A program made the position numbers and the translations under genes. A model generated the notes under the pieces. It was given only the letters and a program-made list of their open reading frames with translations. It ran no database searches and was not told where the DNA came from. From Gigaspora margarita (taxonomy: Eukaryota; Glomeromycota; Glomeromycetes; Diversisporales; Gigasporaceae): a stretch of DNA of 64,000 nucleotides. Below are positions 11,590 through 22,423 of this stretch, one piece after another; positions within the stretch are counted from its first letter, which is position 1; every line of letters starts with the position of its first letter. Location of the stretch: assembly GCA_009809945.1 (NCBI GenBank), contig WTPW01000489.1, positions 207,173 through 271,172 on the forward strand. The letters are read 5' to 3'.

Positions 11590-11890
11590 TCTGGCCATTA
11601 TTCACAATGTAGGGCTTCCATATTTGGTGATTAAGTTTTATAGTAAAAATAATGCAAGGACCTTTGTTTGGTGTTGGGCTCTATGGTAATAACAGTTCAA
11701 CCTTCAATTGATGATTAGGTCTTGAGGCTACAAGAACAATACAAGGACCTTGTATTTATAATTAGGTTCATGGTATTGCAATACAAAGATCTTCTAATTC
11801 ATAAATAGGTCCCTGGCAATAGCAAGCAGGTGTTTCTTGTTTGGTGATCAAGGTTCATATCTGCAGCAGCAGTGCAAGACCTTTTATTAG
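11590..11890 (-). repeat. Decayed minisatellite related to 58780-59235
   Basis: Four to five imperfect units of about 60 bp each contain AGGCTC-like, TGGTAATAGCAGT-like and CAAGGACCTT-like blocks. Read on the minus strand these match the unit of the clearer array at 58780-59235. More isolated units occur at 12745-12860. Confidence 0.5.
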
Positions 11891-11894
11891 GCAA

Positions 11895-12365
11895 TCCCAA
11901 AAATTTCTGATCAGATTCATTTTAGCGTTTAGCTCTAGTGTTCAACAGGTCCTATAGCAAAATTATTAGATGGGCACTTTTCATAGTGATACAAATCAAT
12001 GAAACTTTTTCAATCGATTAATTGACTAGTTGACTAATTGATTAACCAACTAATCGATTGGTTGAATAAATAATAAACAAAGCTTGGTAAAATACACATA
12101 AAGTAGCAACTGATGCAGAAGGTGATATTCTTATATAATCAGTTGATTAAACAGCCAATCGATTAGTCGATTAATTGACCAATTGATTAGTTGTCAACTT
12201 TTATTATCAATTTGTATCGCTACTTTTCACTTAATGAATAGTTACAATTTTATTGGTAAAATTTTTAGTGATCTTGGGTAAAATTGATCATTTCTGGTCC
12301 TAACAACCAGGATTCCTATGCATTCCAATTTGAAATTTTGGTGATCTTCCTGTATGAGTTTATTA
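11895..12365 (+). repeat. R2-family repeat copy interrupted by a MITE
   Basis: It carries the R2 blocks GTTTAGCTCTAGTG, CAACAGGTCCTATAGCAAAA and CTTAATGAATAG, with TTGATCATTTCTGGTCC further on. The MITE at 11984-12221 splits it. Removing the MITE and one duplication gives a junction that matches the uninterrupted R2 copy near 8240. Confidence 0.55.
11984..12221. mobile_element. Short hAT-type MITE, 8-bp TSD ACTTTTCA
   Basis: The ends TAGTGATACAAAT and ATTTGTATCGCT form an imperfect inverted repeat. The interior is a palindrome of ATCGATTAATTGA-type words. ACTTTTCA flanks both sides (11976-11983 and 12222-12229). Confidence 0.65.
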
Positions 12366-12889
12366 AGCTAAAATAACTATGCATTAAATCAATTAATCAT
12401 GTTAGTAATAGTGTTATTATTAGATAGATAGTAATACAACTTAATTATATTGTGTAGGGATATAAATACATAAGAATATAAGAAACAGGTCTTTTAGGAA
12501 CTAGAAGTTTTTAGCAATTAAAACTTTTATATTAAGAACTTTTGTGCGAAGCATATATTTATTAAAGCGAGTATTTTATTGAGATAGATTTTAGTATAGT
12601 TAACCCTATATCGCTTAACCCCATGACAAATAGCAGTACAGGCAAATACAAAATTTAGCAATTCAAATTTTACCCTAGCTCTTTTTACTTCTGCACAATA
12701 GACTCAGATTTCTTTCTTCTATTCTCAGTTTGGTAATTAGGCTCTATTGTAATAGCAGTATAAAGATATTGTTTTGTGTTTAGACTTCACAATGCAAAAA
12801 TCTCATGGTTTAGTTAATATCCACTGCAAAACCCTCCTGTTTGATAATCAGTTATATAGCAAATCCTATAGATAAATCACACTCATATG
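12366..12889. other. AT-rich spacer with minisatellite remnants
   Basis: No gene is visible. 12745-12860 holds two or three decayed units (TTAGGCTCTATTGTAATAG and similar) of the minisatellite also seen at 11590-11890 and 58780-59235. Confidence 0.4.
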
Positions 12890-13017
12890 CTATTATATAG
12901 GGCTGTAAATCAATTCTAAAAATTAGAATCGATAATTGAATCCCTAAAATCATTTTAGAATTGATAATTGAATCCCTAAAATCATTTTAGAATCGATAAT
13001 TGAATCTTAAATATATT

Positions 13018-13180
13018 GATCCGCTTGTGAATAAAGTACAAGAAGGTACATTATTGTAAGTCACTGACCTTTAATGTGACTTGGTCACTGGACATGTCCA
13101 TGACGAAAAGGTATATCGAGTAATCTGATGATTAGTTTGGTTTTTGTTCTTGAATTTTTCTGCTTGACTTTGTGTCTAGT
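13018..13180 (+). repeat. Split direct repeat A1
   Basis: Runs from GATCCGCTTGTGAA to TTTGTGTCTAGT and matches A2 (17585-17750) at most positions, including the shared block CACTGGACATGTCCATGA. Confidence 0.8.
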
Positions 13181-13665
13181 ACCTGTCGCATTGAACAAGC
13201 CAGTTTCTTTAGTACATAGAAAAGCTAACTATATATACCTTTATTTATTTATAGATATTTTTCTTTATATTTTCTGGAAAACCCTATTTCTAAAACTCAA
13301 GTCAGCCTGAAAAAAAAGAGAAAATAAAGAACATCAAAATTATGACAGAAGAGACCAAACTTGCAAATACTGATCTTGTAGTGAAGCAACCACCTTTCAA
13401 TTAGGAACAAGTTCAGTAGTTGATTGGGACTGCTTAAGAACAACTGATTTAAGGGCAATGTGTTTAAGGTGTAATATTCTAGCAGAAGATACAAAAACAG
13501 ATTTAGTAAGCCACCTAAAAATTTACTAGAAAGAACCTGAAAAGAACTACGAAGCACAATATATATCAAAAGGAAAATCAGTTGAACAAACCCAAGCTGA
13601 AAGTCATAAAAAAAGGGGATGGACATCCCATGCAGGAAGGTATTGAAGGATGAAATTATACTTTT

Positions 13666-14600
13666 TTGTCATATATAGAGGAAAGACTAGAGGAAAAAAT
13701 TAAGAAAAAATTGGGTGAGTCTTTGTCAAGAGTTTTGGATAAAAGTGAACACCAATGGTCGGCACAGTTGAATAGGTCTAGTTCAATGAAAACAAACTTC
13801 TCTAACAAAAGTTTAAGAAAACTTGATACTAGCATGAGTATAATGTGATTTGTGATGCCAGTGCATTGCCTCAAAAAGCAATACAGAAAAACTCAAAAAA
13901 AATTTTGGAAGTGCAGGAGGCATTACGATTGAAAGCCTTCGTCTTGAGAGTTGCAAAGAAAGAAGGTTGGAATGTTGCAGCAAAAATTTCAAAGCCAACC
14001 TCTAGTGAAACTGATGAATTTAGAAATTTGTTAATTGAAGCATGAAAACAAGCAAAGCCACATGAAGGTCAATCTGGGTTATATTATCGAAAAGCTGGAT
14101 GAAAGAAGATGTATGAATTTTGGGGGTTTGGGTCAAAACATTTTCAGTATATACCCTACTCACCACCCCAGCCACAAATATAATACACTTCTCCTTTTCA
14201 AGGATATCAGAACCAAGCAGTATTCCAAAACCCAGATCTATCATACTAGACTTTGTTTAATAAGCCATCAAACAGATTACGTGTTATTATTGTAGAGAAG
14301 CTGGTTATATGTTTCAGTATATGCATTAAAGCCTGGGAAGGAAGCCCAAGTGGCAGTGGATTTTTTCAAAACAAGAGAAACAATACTAGAGGTGACTATG
14401 CTTAGGAAAAAGAAGGAACAATTTAACAAAATTAATGAACAATTTGGATTGAAGCAGAGAAGTAGTGAGAAAAATTCACGAACCATCAGCAATAAAGTAT
14501 TGGATGGAGAAGATAAAGCTGCCACTAGTAGTAGTTTGTTAGTTGAAAAATTATGTACTTCTATTTCTAAAAGAAGTGTAAAGTCAGATCCAGAGTGAAA
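13666..14600 (+). pseudogene. gag-like region of the YR retrotransposon
   Basis: Overlapping open stretches read across several frames give a lysine/glutamate-rich, coiled-coil-like N-terminal segment (EERLEEKIKKKLGESLSRVL), then an ALRLKAFVLRVAKKEGW stretch and a proline/glutamine/tyrosine-rich part. A zinc-knuckle remnant lies at 14282-14326, CYYCREAGYMFQYMH: the first two cysteines remain, while the usual histidine is Tyr and the last cysteine is Met or missing. Position before RT and the knuckle suggest a nucleocapsid (gag) role. The frame is broken several times. The N-terminal assignment is inference only. Confidence 0.5.
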
Positions 14601-15330
14601 TTCCAAGGCCTTACGAATTGACACAGGATCAAAAAATGTGACTAGAAAAGGATGTTCTTCAGTTGGAAAAACTGGGTGCAATAACCAAAGTAGGTATGAC
14701 AAGGTCCTGTTCGGCTGTACTACTAGAAGTATCTCCAATTTTCTTGGTTTCCAAACTGGGTCCAAAGCATTACTAATTGGTGATAGACTTGAGAAGGCTG
14801 AACAAACAGTTGCCAGAAAAGTCATTCTGCTTCAAAGGTTTGGGGCCTATTGAGGTTATAGGAAAAGAATGGTTGATAATTACCTTGGATTTAAAGAACA
14901 GTTATCACCAAGTACTGATGGATAAAAAGGTCTGGAGCTTCCTGGGGTTTTGTGTAGGAAACGATTGGTACCAATACTGAGTATTGCTGTTTGGTCTCTC
15001 CCAGGCAGTCTGGGTGTTCTCAAAGATATTGCAGGCTTTAGTAGCACATTGGAGACAAATAAAAATAGCTTTGGGTTCGCATATAGACATTATATGGATA
15101 GCTCACCTCTCAGAAGTAATGTTAAAAAAATTCAGGACAAAGTTATGCAACTGGACCTAAAAAATTGTGACTTCATTTTGGCCTGGGACAAGAGCAATCT
15201 GATACTATCAAAGAAAATCAAGTTCTACAAATTGATAGTAGATATGGAAAAAGCACAGGTAATTGTACTAGAACAAAAGTTAAAAGAGACAAAAGCCTGT
15301 TTAAGGATCCTATTGAAGAAAAATTGAACA
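14600..15330 (+). pseudogene. Reverse transcriptase of the YR retrotransposon, inactivated
   Basis: RT motifs occur in order across several frames: SPIFLVSKLGPK, then LVIDLRRLNKQLPEKSF, then LIITLDLKNSYHQV (motif A, with the catalytic Asp of DLK), then LLFGLSQAVWVFSKIL (motif B, normally PFGLS.AP..F). The catalytic YIDD box has decayed to HIDI at about 15082-15093 (GSHIDIIWIAHLSE). In-frame stops interrupt the reading near 14790 and 14980. The DLRRLN and FGLSQA signatures are typical of DIRS/Ngaro RTs rather than LINE or Ty1 types. It would have copied element RNA into DNA. Confidence 0.75.
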
Positions 15331-15564
15331 ACAGCCCAGAAATTAGCAAGCATTACGGATAAGGTGCAGAGCCTAGTAAGGGCTTTTGCTCTGTTACAAG
15401 TAAAATGGTTGGAGTTTTACATCCTCATTGATATAGCAAACAGACAAAATTGAAAATGGGATGAAAAAATTTTGACTCTCAGACCAGGCAAAAATGAACC
15501 TGTGTTGGTTGCTAAAAAATCTAAAAAAAAACAATGACCATTTGGCCTGGAAGCCATGATTAAT

Positions 15565-15800
15565 AAAGAGTTTATTCATTAATGCCTCAACGACAAGCTG
15601 GTGTACAAAACTAGAGGACCAAACTGCATTTAGAAATTGGATAGAAAGGTTAAGCTTTTGAGAAATAGCAAAATTGAAAGTAGAAGCAGTAATACTTGGG
15701 CTTCAGAGTTTTGTGAACTTGTTAAAAGGATTCTGGGTCCAAATATTCATAAACAGTTGTATAGCTTTGATAACAATAAGATAAGTGGTAAATGTTAGTA
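15565..15800 (+). pseudogene. RNase H domain of the YR retrotransposon, catalytic residues lost
   Basis: One frame reads FINASTTSWCTKLEDQTAF, then LKVEAVILGLQSFVNLLKGF, then VQIFINSCIAL. This follows the DIRS/Ngaro RNase H pattern, with the first Asp expected in FTDAS, a Glu in L..EL.A and an Asp in DN..A. Here the two Asp positions are Asn (single G-to-A changes would suffice) and the Glu is kept. A TGA stop lies within it near 15659. The domain would have degraded the RNA strand of the hybrid during reverse transcription. Confidence 0.6.
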
Positions 15801-16743
15801 ACAAAAGGAAGCTTATAGGAGTTTGTGACAAGTTTGTCTAGAGAAGAACATTTAATCTACAAGATGAGATGAGTAACTTCTTTAGAAAATCTAGTAGATT
15901 TTTGGACCTGAGCATTTGACTTTTCAGATTTGTAGATCAGAGAGAAAGTGTTTAGCAGATAGAAATAGCATTTGGACCACACTTAATAGACCAGATGGCA
16001 TCTTATATGAACATGAAATTTTAAAGGTTCAATAGCTACCATTTTTGCCTGGGCTCAGAAGCGATAAATTGCTTTATCCAAAAGTGGGAAAACAAGATAA
16101 ATTATATGTGCCTGCCACGCTATCTAGTTCAAAAAGTACTTTGTTACATAAAAAGCTATGGTGCAAGAGTGCAGTAGTAATTTCTTTTTGGACCTCAGCT
16201 GAATGGTGGCTACTACTCCTGGATTTAAATTGGGAAGCAATAACACTTTCAGAGCTGAAGGTCACATTTGCCCTGGGCCTATCAGAATTCATAGAACAAT
16301 GGAGAAACCAGAAGTAGTTGTTCCTCACAGTGCACATTCGCCCATAGAAGAGTTGTCACAGAAAGTGAGATCATTAGCCAAAAATTCTGTTTTACCTTTC
16401 TACAAAGCAAAATCAGAAAAATATTGGGCATGTACAAAGATTTTTGTATGAAGTTTGAGGTGAACAAAGAAGAGCCATCAAAGGATAGAATACTGGCATT
16501 TATCATATAGTTGGATATATTGGATTTGGCATCTCAGACCCTCTGGATCATTCAGATTGTCATGAACAATCTTCAGTTCAAAAAAAGTAGGATTATAGAA
16601 AATCATTAGCTATTATACAGGTCCTGAGGGCAATTAAAAAGGAAGCAACAAATGACAAAACACCAAACTGGCCACATGACCTGTTACCCATTGGAACCTT
16701 ATAGCACTATTTTGATGCACCTCCAATCTGGGTCAATAGCACA

Positions 16744-17230
16744 ATGCATAGTCAGGATGTGGCATCAGTAGCCCTAGAACTGAGGACAATGCAAAGACCA
16801 GGAGAGTTAGATAGCTTAACTATAAAAGATATAAAATGGGACAATGATGAAAAGCTGTGGGTCAGGATTTGTAAGTCAAAAATGGACCAGTTTAGAAATG
16901 GAACATTTATCCTAGTAGAGAGCACAGGTTCAAAATATAGTCCAGTCGGACTATTAAAACAGTACCTGAAGGTATGTTCAAAAACCAAGGATGACGGCCC
17001 CATATTTTTGTCGAAACAAGAAAAGAAGGTCTCAGTTTTAGTAATAGGTTCAATAAGGAAGCACTTTGCTGAGTTTGCAGGCCAAAAAGAAAGGCTCACA
17101 GCCCACTCACTTAGGATCAGTAGAGCAATAGTGGCAATAGCTGCAGAATAAGACTTATACAAATTTGTGCAATTGTCATTTGGCACTCTAAGGCCATGAT
17201 GTTATACTTGAGGATGGTATCCACAGCAAA
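16744..17230 (+). pseudogene. Tyrosine recombinase (YR) of the retrotransposon, frameshifted
   Basis: The first 135 codons contain QRPGELDSLTIKDI, with the first catalytic Arg at codon 16795-16797, a CKSKM segment in the lysine/beta-hairpin position, and TAHSLRISRAIVAI, the HxxR box (His 17104-17106, Arg 17113-17115). After a TAA at 17149-17151 the sequence continues in another frame as WHSKAMMLYLRM, giving the H/W box and the nucleophilic Tyr at 17205-17207. The complete R..HxxR..H/W..Y set is therefore encoded but split by a frameshift. In this class the enzyme integrates circular DNA without making target duplications. Upstream sequence (16203-16740) holds decayed N-terminal parts. Confidence 0.8.
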
Positions 17231-17484
17231 AGCTAGTACCTTCTGCCAAATGTGATTTTGAAAAAAAAAGAGAAAGAGACAGAGGACAGTCCCACCTTGA
17301 TGAGGATGGGAATTCCAAAAAAAAAAAGAGAGAGAAAAAGAAGAAGAGTATATCCTGTAAATAAAGTTTTTTTTTGACAAATAAATATTGAACAGGGTTG
17401 TACCCGGTTTCCTTTGCCGTGTATGATATATGTTTTTTTTTATGTGCTTTGCTAGCCATTTTTTTGGCACTATACTCACCAACA

Positions 17485-17584
17485 ATCCCATACTGTACTA
17501 CAAGTTTAGGTACAGATGTATTGTTGGCCATGGGTGTTGGTCGTTCAAATAGATGGAGCATTGCCCATGACAAACAATAATAAT
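17485..17584 (+). repeat. Split direct repeat B1
   Basis: Runs from ATCCCATACTGTAC to AACAATAATAAT, directly abutting A2. It matches B2 (17863-17961) closely, including ATGTATTGTTGGCCATGGG. Confidence 0.8.
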
Positions 17585-17750
17585 GATCCACTTGTGAACG
17601 AAGTCACAAGGCAGTACATTATTGTGAGTTACTGGACCTTCACATGACTTGGTCACTGGACATGTCCATGATGAAAAAGGTATATCTGAGTAACCTGATA
17701 ATCAGTTTGTTCTTTGTTCTTGAATTTTTCTGCTCGACTTTGTGTCTAGT
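17585..17750 (+). repeat. Split direct repeat A2
   Basis: Same block as A1 (13018-13180), from GATCCACTTGTGAA to TTTGTGTCTAGT. It sits directly after B1 with no intervening bases, as in Ngaro-type elements. Confidence 0.8.
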
Positions 17751-17862
17751 GATTCCTTCCTGCCACGCCCAAAAAGAAAAAAAAAGAAAAGAGAGAAGAA
17801 GTCCTATGATACTCGAGAAGATTCTGCTCACGTGACCCACAGCGGCTTGTTCAGCGACCCTA

Positions 17863-17961
17863 TCCCATACTGTACTACAAGTTTAGGCACAAATGTATTG
17901 TTGGCCATGGGAGTTGGTCATTCAGATGGAAGGAACATCACCCATGACGAACAATAATAAT
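17863..17961 (+). repeat. Split direct repeat B2, right end of the YR retrotransposon
   Basis: Second copy of B1, ending AACAATAATAAT at the junction with hAT sequence. 17751-17862 between A2 and B2 is single-copy sequence within this element. Confidence 0.8.
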
Positions 17962-18627
17962 GCAATTTCTTGTTTTGATTTGTCAGACTAAGCTTTAATC
18001 TGGTTTGTTATAAATAATATAAATTTAATTTTTTATTTAAGTATAAAAAAGTGGTAAATAAAATAATTATATAAAATAAATATTCTTTGCTTTTAGATAT
18101 ATAAGAAAATATAATGGCTGTGTTTGTTATTAAAAACAAAGTTTTAAGCCTATTATTTGTACTAAGTCATTTTATAATATTTATTTAATACTGTTGCTAA
18201 TTTTTGACATTCTCTGTTTTTAGATAAATACATAAAAAAAATATAAACGGTTGTGTTTGTTACTATTTAACTTATTATTTTTCAAAGCCTCTATAGCTAT
18301 CTGAAATCACATCGTTGTAACTTATTAAAATTATAAGCCGTATTATGTTTTTAAACTTTAAGCCTATTGTTTTCAATAATAAACGCAGCTTTATATTTTT
18401 TACACATACTTAAAACGAAGAGAATATTTATCAAAAATTTATGCATTTAAATATTTAATATAAAACGATTATATATTTAAAATCGATTCTAAATCTTAGA
18501 ATCGATTTCAGAATATTTAATCATTTGTAAACACGATTAAAACGATTATACGGAATTAGAATCGATTCTAATTCGATTATTGATTAAAACGATTATTATA
18601 GAATCGATTTACAGCCCTACTATTATG

Positions 18628-19123
18628 AATGCTATATAGCAATTCTCATTGAGGCTGTATCTTCTATTAGCTACATTTTTTTACGCAAATATACAAGATA
18701 AGTTAATGTTTTTTTATGCTATTGAACTACTGTATAATTTTTTTATATAATTGGCTATATAGTACAGAGATCTAGTCTATTTGAAAATGGCAGTTATTTT
18801 TTTTGCATACGTGATCGTACTGGTCTTGCGCGGTATCACATGCCGAGCAGCTATCTTATTTGACCAATTAGAATAACTTTACTACTATTAGAATTAGAAA
18901 AATCTATTCTACAATTTTATTTGAGAATTTAAAATAGTTTACTTAATAAAAATCTTCAATTTTTAAGAAGAAAAAATTTAGCCTTTAGTTTTATTTAGAC
19001 GAGTATACAGCAAAGAGTATATATTAGATATATATATACTATAAGCATGTGTTACTATGTACTTACACCCATATATAATTTACAAATAATGCCCCTTACT
19101 CTTAATGAAAATACTTAATTCAG
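18628..19123. other. Spacer, no gene seen
   Basis: AT-rich sequence between the hAT element and the kinase pseudogene; it would hold the 3' flank of the kinase. I see no clear signal. Confidence 0.4.
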
Positions 19124-19898
19124 TCAAACCGATATTTGCATAATCCTTGAAACAACTTGCTGAATAGATGGTCTTTTATCTGGATCAGACGACCAACAAT
19201 CCTTATAAAGACTGACATATTCTTCAGGTGCATCTCCAATAGGCTCTTCTCTCTTATTACTTAGGACATCACATACAAAAGCCGTCAAATTAGAATAATT
19301 TGAAAGTGGTTCCTTACAACTGAAAATTTGCCACATGATTACGCCTAGACTATAAATATTGGATTTAAAATCAGGTCGATGTTGTGGGGTTTTAAGTGAT
19401 TGTGGATCTAAATAAGGTATCGTATTTCTCATAGTGTTCACGGATGAATCTCTTTTTGTTATTGTGGATACTGTTGGATTTGCTATAAGAGCATTTTTAT
19501 TCTCGACAAATATAGTACTAGGGTTCTATTATATTTATACACAAAAAGATTAGAACGTCAATTTTTATTATTTAGTTTGTTCATGAATCCGAAAAACCTA
19601 CCAAGTTTTCATGAACTATTCCTTTTTTATGTAAATATTCCAATCCTTTAGCTATACCTCTTGCTATTTTTAGTTTTGTTTTCCGACTAAGTTTATTTTG
19701 AACCAAATAATCTCTCAAATTTCCATCGGTAACAAACTGAAATACCATATATTTATTGTTTTCCAAATCTAGATATTATATAAAATTAGAATTATAAATC
19801 AAAATCATTTAAATTGAAAATAAATAAGATATACCAAATGTTACTCCATAAAACTTTATGATATTTTTGTGTTGTATATCTTGCAATATATCTTGTAA
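19124..19898 (-). pseudogene. TKL-type pseudokinase, C-lobe with two introns
   Basis: Three minus-strand exons (19835-19898, 19602-19768, 19124-19525) join in frame across GT-AG introns of 66 nt (19769-19834, GTATAT..CTAG) and 76 nt (19526-19601, GTAGGT..ATAG). They encode a kinase from LQDIQHKNIIKFYGVT through YMVFQF.DGNLRDYL and KIARGIAKGLEYLHKKGIVH to YSLGVIMWQIFS and CWSSDPDKRPSI, ending at a stop at 19124. Glomeromycotina carry large families of such kinases. Catalytic residues are absent: the HRD loop reads HEN (Asn at 19605-19607) and the DFG position reads NPT. No first exon with an N-lobe joins it directly; a probable N-lobe fragment lies at 21240-21446 beyond two repeats. It could be a scaffold pseudokinase or, more likely, a broken gene. 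Confidence 0.75.
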
Positions 19899-20119
19899 CT
19901 ATAAAGATTAATAACAATGTTAATAACAATGTTAAGATAAACATTATAAAAATCATTATTAGACCTCGCAAAGTAAATTTCATTTTTCAAGCATTAGTCT
20001 GACGTGCAATCCCTAAACTTTGATTTAATGAAATAAACAGAAATCAGCTGAAATTGGGAATCACATTTTTAGTCAGATCTAATCAGATACATTAGATGGC
20101 AAATTTCGATATTAACGTG

Positions 20120-20691
20120 TAGAGATGGGCAAAATCATTACGTATTCTGAATAAGAAAAAGCAGCTCTCACGAAAAATCTATTTTGAGTAATAAAAAATT
20201 ACATTTTTTTTACTTAATTTTAAACCACAATCGTTGTCATAAGATTAAATGTATAAGGCCGTTTAAAGTCGTTTAATTGGTTAATGCCAATATTTTTGGT
20301 TAGACATGGGAGAAGGGAAATTAGAATTTGGAACTTAGTTTATTAAAGCGATTTATCATCATTATTCAGATTTTCAAAATAATAAGTCAGAATATTTATT
20401 TCGATAAATCCTAAAATAGCACAAAATTAATGTGATAAGCTTGCATTATCAAATCTGGTTCCAAATCTCTATCAAAAATTTAAATACTTACGCCTAAGCA
20501 TCAAAATATTGGACTAAAACTCGTTCCTGTGCTGTTATTTTCTTGTTTAATTTTGGAGAGATAGTTAACCGAGAGAGGGATGATGTTAACCAATTATTCA
20601 ACTTTGAATGGCCCAAGTAATAATTATTTAATCTTATCAAGTAAGGGTTTAGTAATAAGTAATTCTTGTAAAATTACTTTGACCATCTCTA
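20120..20691. mobile_element. TIR element with TAGAGATGG ends
   Basis: TAGAGATGGGCAAAATCATT at the left faces AATTACTTTGACCATCTCTA at the right. The flanking 8-mers (TTAACGTG, TTCGCTCA) do not agree, so the target duplication is lost or the boundary is misread. The ends resemble those of hAT MITEs. It lies between the two halves of the kinase gene. Confidence 0.45.
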
Positions 20692-20779
20692 TTCGCTCAG
20701 GATGTGAGTTTCTTAATTTCATTTGCGGGATTTAAAATCTTCAAACTTTGCAAAACGATATATAATCATCTGCGATAAT

Positions 20780-21060
20780 TATGTTAATATATGACGAAAT
20801 TTTTGGTGACCAAAAACCTAGCTGTCGCACCAAAATCGGTTCAATTTTACTAATGAAATCACAGCAGCTCTTTAAGTGAAAAATGTTCCTGGGCTAATTT
20901 TACCATAATATGTGCCCATCTCCCTAAGAATTTCTATTGTTGGAATGAAAAATGTTAATTCCAGCCAAAAATATGTAATATGGACATAAATTTTGCAGAT
21001 CACGGGCATCAAGAATCTGACGTGACATTGGTGCGCAGCTAGGTCCACGCTTGGGAATTC
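20780..21060 (-). repeat. R2-family repeat copy
   Basis: AATTTTACTAATGAAATCA, CTTTAAGTGAAAAATG and CTGGGCTAATTTTACCATA follow the same order as the inverted R2 half at 8490-8580. It adds to the separation between the kinase fragments. Confidence 0.45.
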
Positions 21061-21239
21061 CATGTGACACCAATTTCAGTTAGTGATCACTATATCAAAT
21101 TGTAGTCAGCAACATAGACGAAATTATTATCCACAATTAAATCATCTTAAAGATGCATTGGAAGTTAGCATCAAAGAATCACATATATTGTGAACTATGA
21201 AACCCATAAATTTATATTTATGAAATGAAAATGAAAAAA

Positions 21240-21446
21240 TTAAGCTTTGCATGGCCTTATTGGTGTCCTGAAAATTTTCACCTTTTGAGCATTATTTTCG
21301 ACGAGTATCAAGACCACTGTTTGAGATTTATTAGACCGTTTCAATGTAGCTGTTTTAAAAATACCAAGCTCCGGGAAATTCTGAAATCTGATAGCAGTAA
21401 ATTCATTGAAAGTAATTTCTTCTATATAATTTGCACAAAGCATCAT
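21240..21446 (-). pseudogene. Probable kinase N-lobe fragment
   Basis: A minus-strand frame reads EEITFNEFTAIRFQNFPELG, then IFKTATLKRSNKSQTVVLIL and VENNAQK. This follows the start of Glomeromycotina TKL kinases: an ITF/Y-x-F region, a glycine-loop position and a V-A-x-K beta-3 strand. The glycine-rich loop is reduced to LGIFKTA and the VAIK lysine appears to be Ile (VVLIL). After AQK a GT (GTGAAA) could be a splice donor. Same strand and order as the C-lobe at 19124-19898, about 1.3 kb apart. Whether both belong to one gene is inference. Confidence 0.4.
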
Positions 21447-21467
21447 ATAATTCCAATATGGACTTAG

Positions 21468-22420
21468 TTCATTCTACGTTCAAACTTTTATATTATTGGA
21501 TGCATATGCACACCAATAAATTTCAAATAGAAAATGCAAGTAAAAGCAAACAAAGTAACAACGTCTTCGGGGTTTTAATTCCGAAAGTGTTGTACAACGT
21601 GGCACATTTTGTAACGCCATCAAGATCTGGAAAATGTCATTGTTACAGCATGACATGATTTTGTTCGAAATCTTGATTTGGAGTGTTCTATTCAACAATT
21701 TAGCCTGTATTCAGAATGTTTGAGTAAATGCTCTCGAAAGCTAAAATTTTCACTCGATATTATTCAAACTTGTTTTTGGACTGGTCCTAAACACTACTAT
21801 TGATTACGAATAGGTATGTATGTACGTACATATCCTTAACTGATGAATCCGTATAACATTATGTAACATCTTAATATTGTTGTACAAATAAATATATTCT
21901 TTCTACTTTATTTATAGTTAGCACTATTGCTCTATATAATTGTTAATTTTAAATTAATTATTCGCTATTGCTCGTTTGAAATATTAAAAATAACAATTTT
22001 TTTAGGGGAATTTACACATCAGGACACAAATTTAAAAATAATTATGAATGAGGGCCAAACTTAAAAAGGTTTATTTATAAAGGCCTAATTTTTGAAATAT
22101 TATAAATATGGTCCCTAATATAATCACGGGATCGTTTCGGGATAATATTGCAACGATCACTCATCTCACATGAAATTGTGGGTAAAGAAATAATATCCGG
22201 CCATCAATTTTTATTCATAATAAGCATTTATTATTTATTTTAAATATATTTTTTTTTCAAAGAAATAATGTAAAGAGAATAATAATCATACAAATTCATT
22301 TTAAAAAAAGATTGTTATATTGAATTAGCGAAACATTTCAATGTAACCTTAAATATATAGAATAAAGGTAGCGTTTATATGAATGTAATTTTCCATTAAG
22401 CATTGCAAATTAATTTTCTT
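21468..22420. other. Spacer with no supported gene
   Basis: 21470-21900 is less AT-rich than the surroundings and may be old single-copy sequence. 22000-22400 contains no recognisable repeat. Overlapping short ORFs on both strands have no recognisable motifs. Confidence 0.35.
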
Positions 22421-22423
22421 TCT

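Larger units (their letters stand above)
13018..17961 (+). mobile_element. Ngaro/PAT-like tyrosine-recombinase retrotransposon, inactivated
   Basis: The order is repeat A1 (13018-13180), gag-like region, reverse transcriptase, RNase H, tyrosine recombinase, repeat B1 (17485-17584), A2 (17585-17750) and B2 (17863-17961). Split direct repeats in the order A1-genes-B1-A2-B2, with a YR domain in place of a DDE integrase, define the Ngaro/PAT branch of DIRS-like elements. All four coding regions carry stops or frameshifts and key residues are lost, so this copy is dead. It is nested in the hAT-type element 12898-18619. Classical DIRS1, with inverted terminal repeats, is less likely because the repeats here are direct. 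Confidence 0.8.
12898..18619. mobile_element. hAT-type element split by a YR retrotransposon
   Basis: The left end TAGGGCTGTAAATC and right end GATTTACAGCCCTA are exact inverted repeats; the next inward blocks on both sides are rich in AATCGATT. Flanks CTATTATA (12890-12897) and CTATTATG (18620-18627) match at 7 of 8 bases, a hAT-type duplication. The element's own sequence is only 12898-13017 and 17962-18619 (about 780 bp, no transposase); the rest is the inserted retrotransposon 13018-17961. Confidence 0.75.

Noticed and set aside
13018..17750. Ordinary LTR retrotransposon, because of direct terminal repeats
   Set aside because: The repeats lack LTR structure (no TG..CA ends), B1/A2/B2 are arranged as split repeats, and the integrase position holds a tyrosine recombinase.
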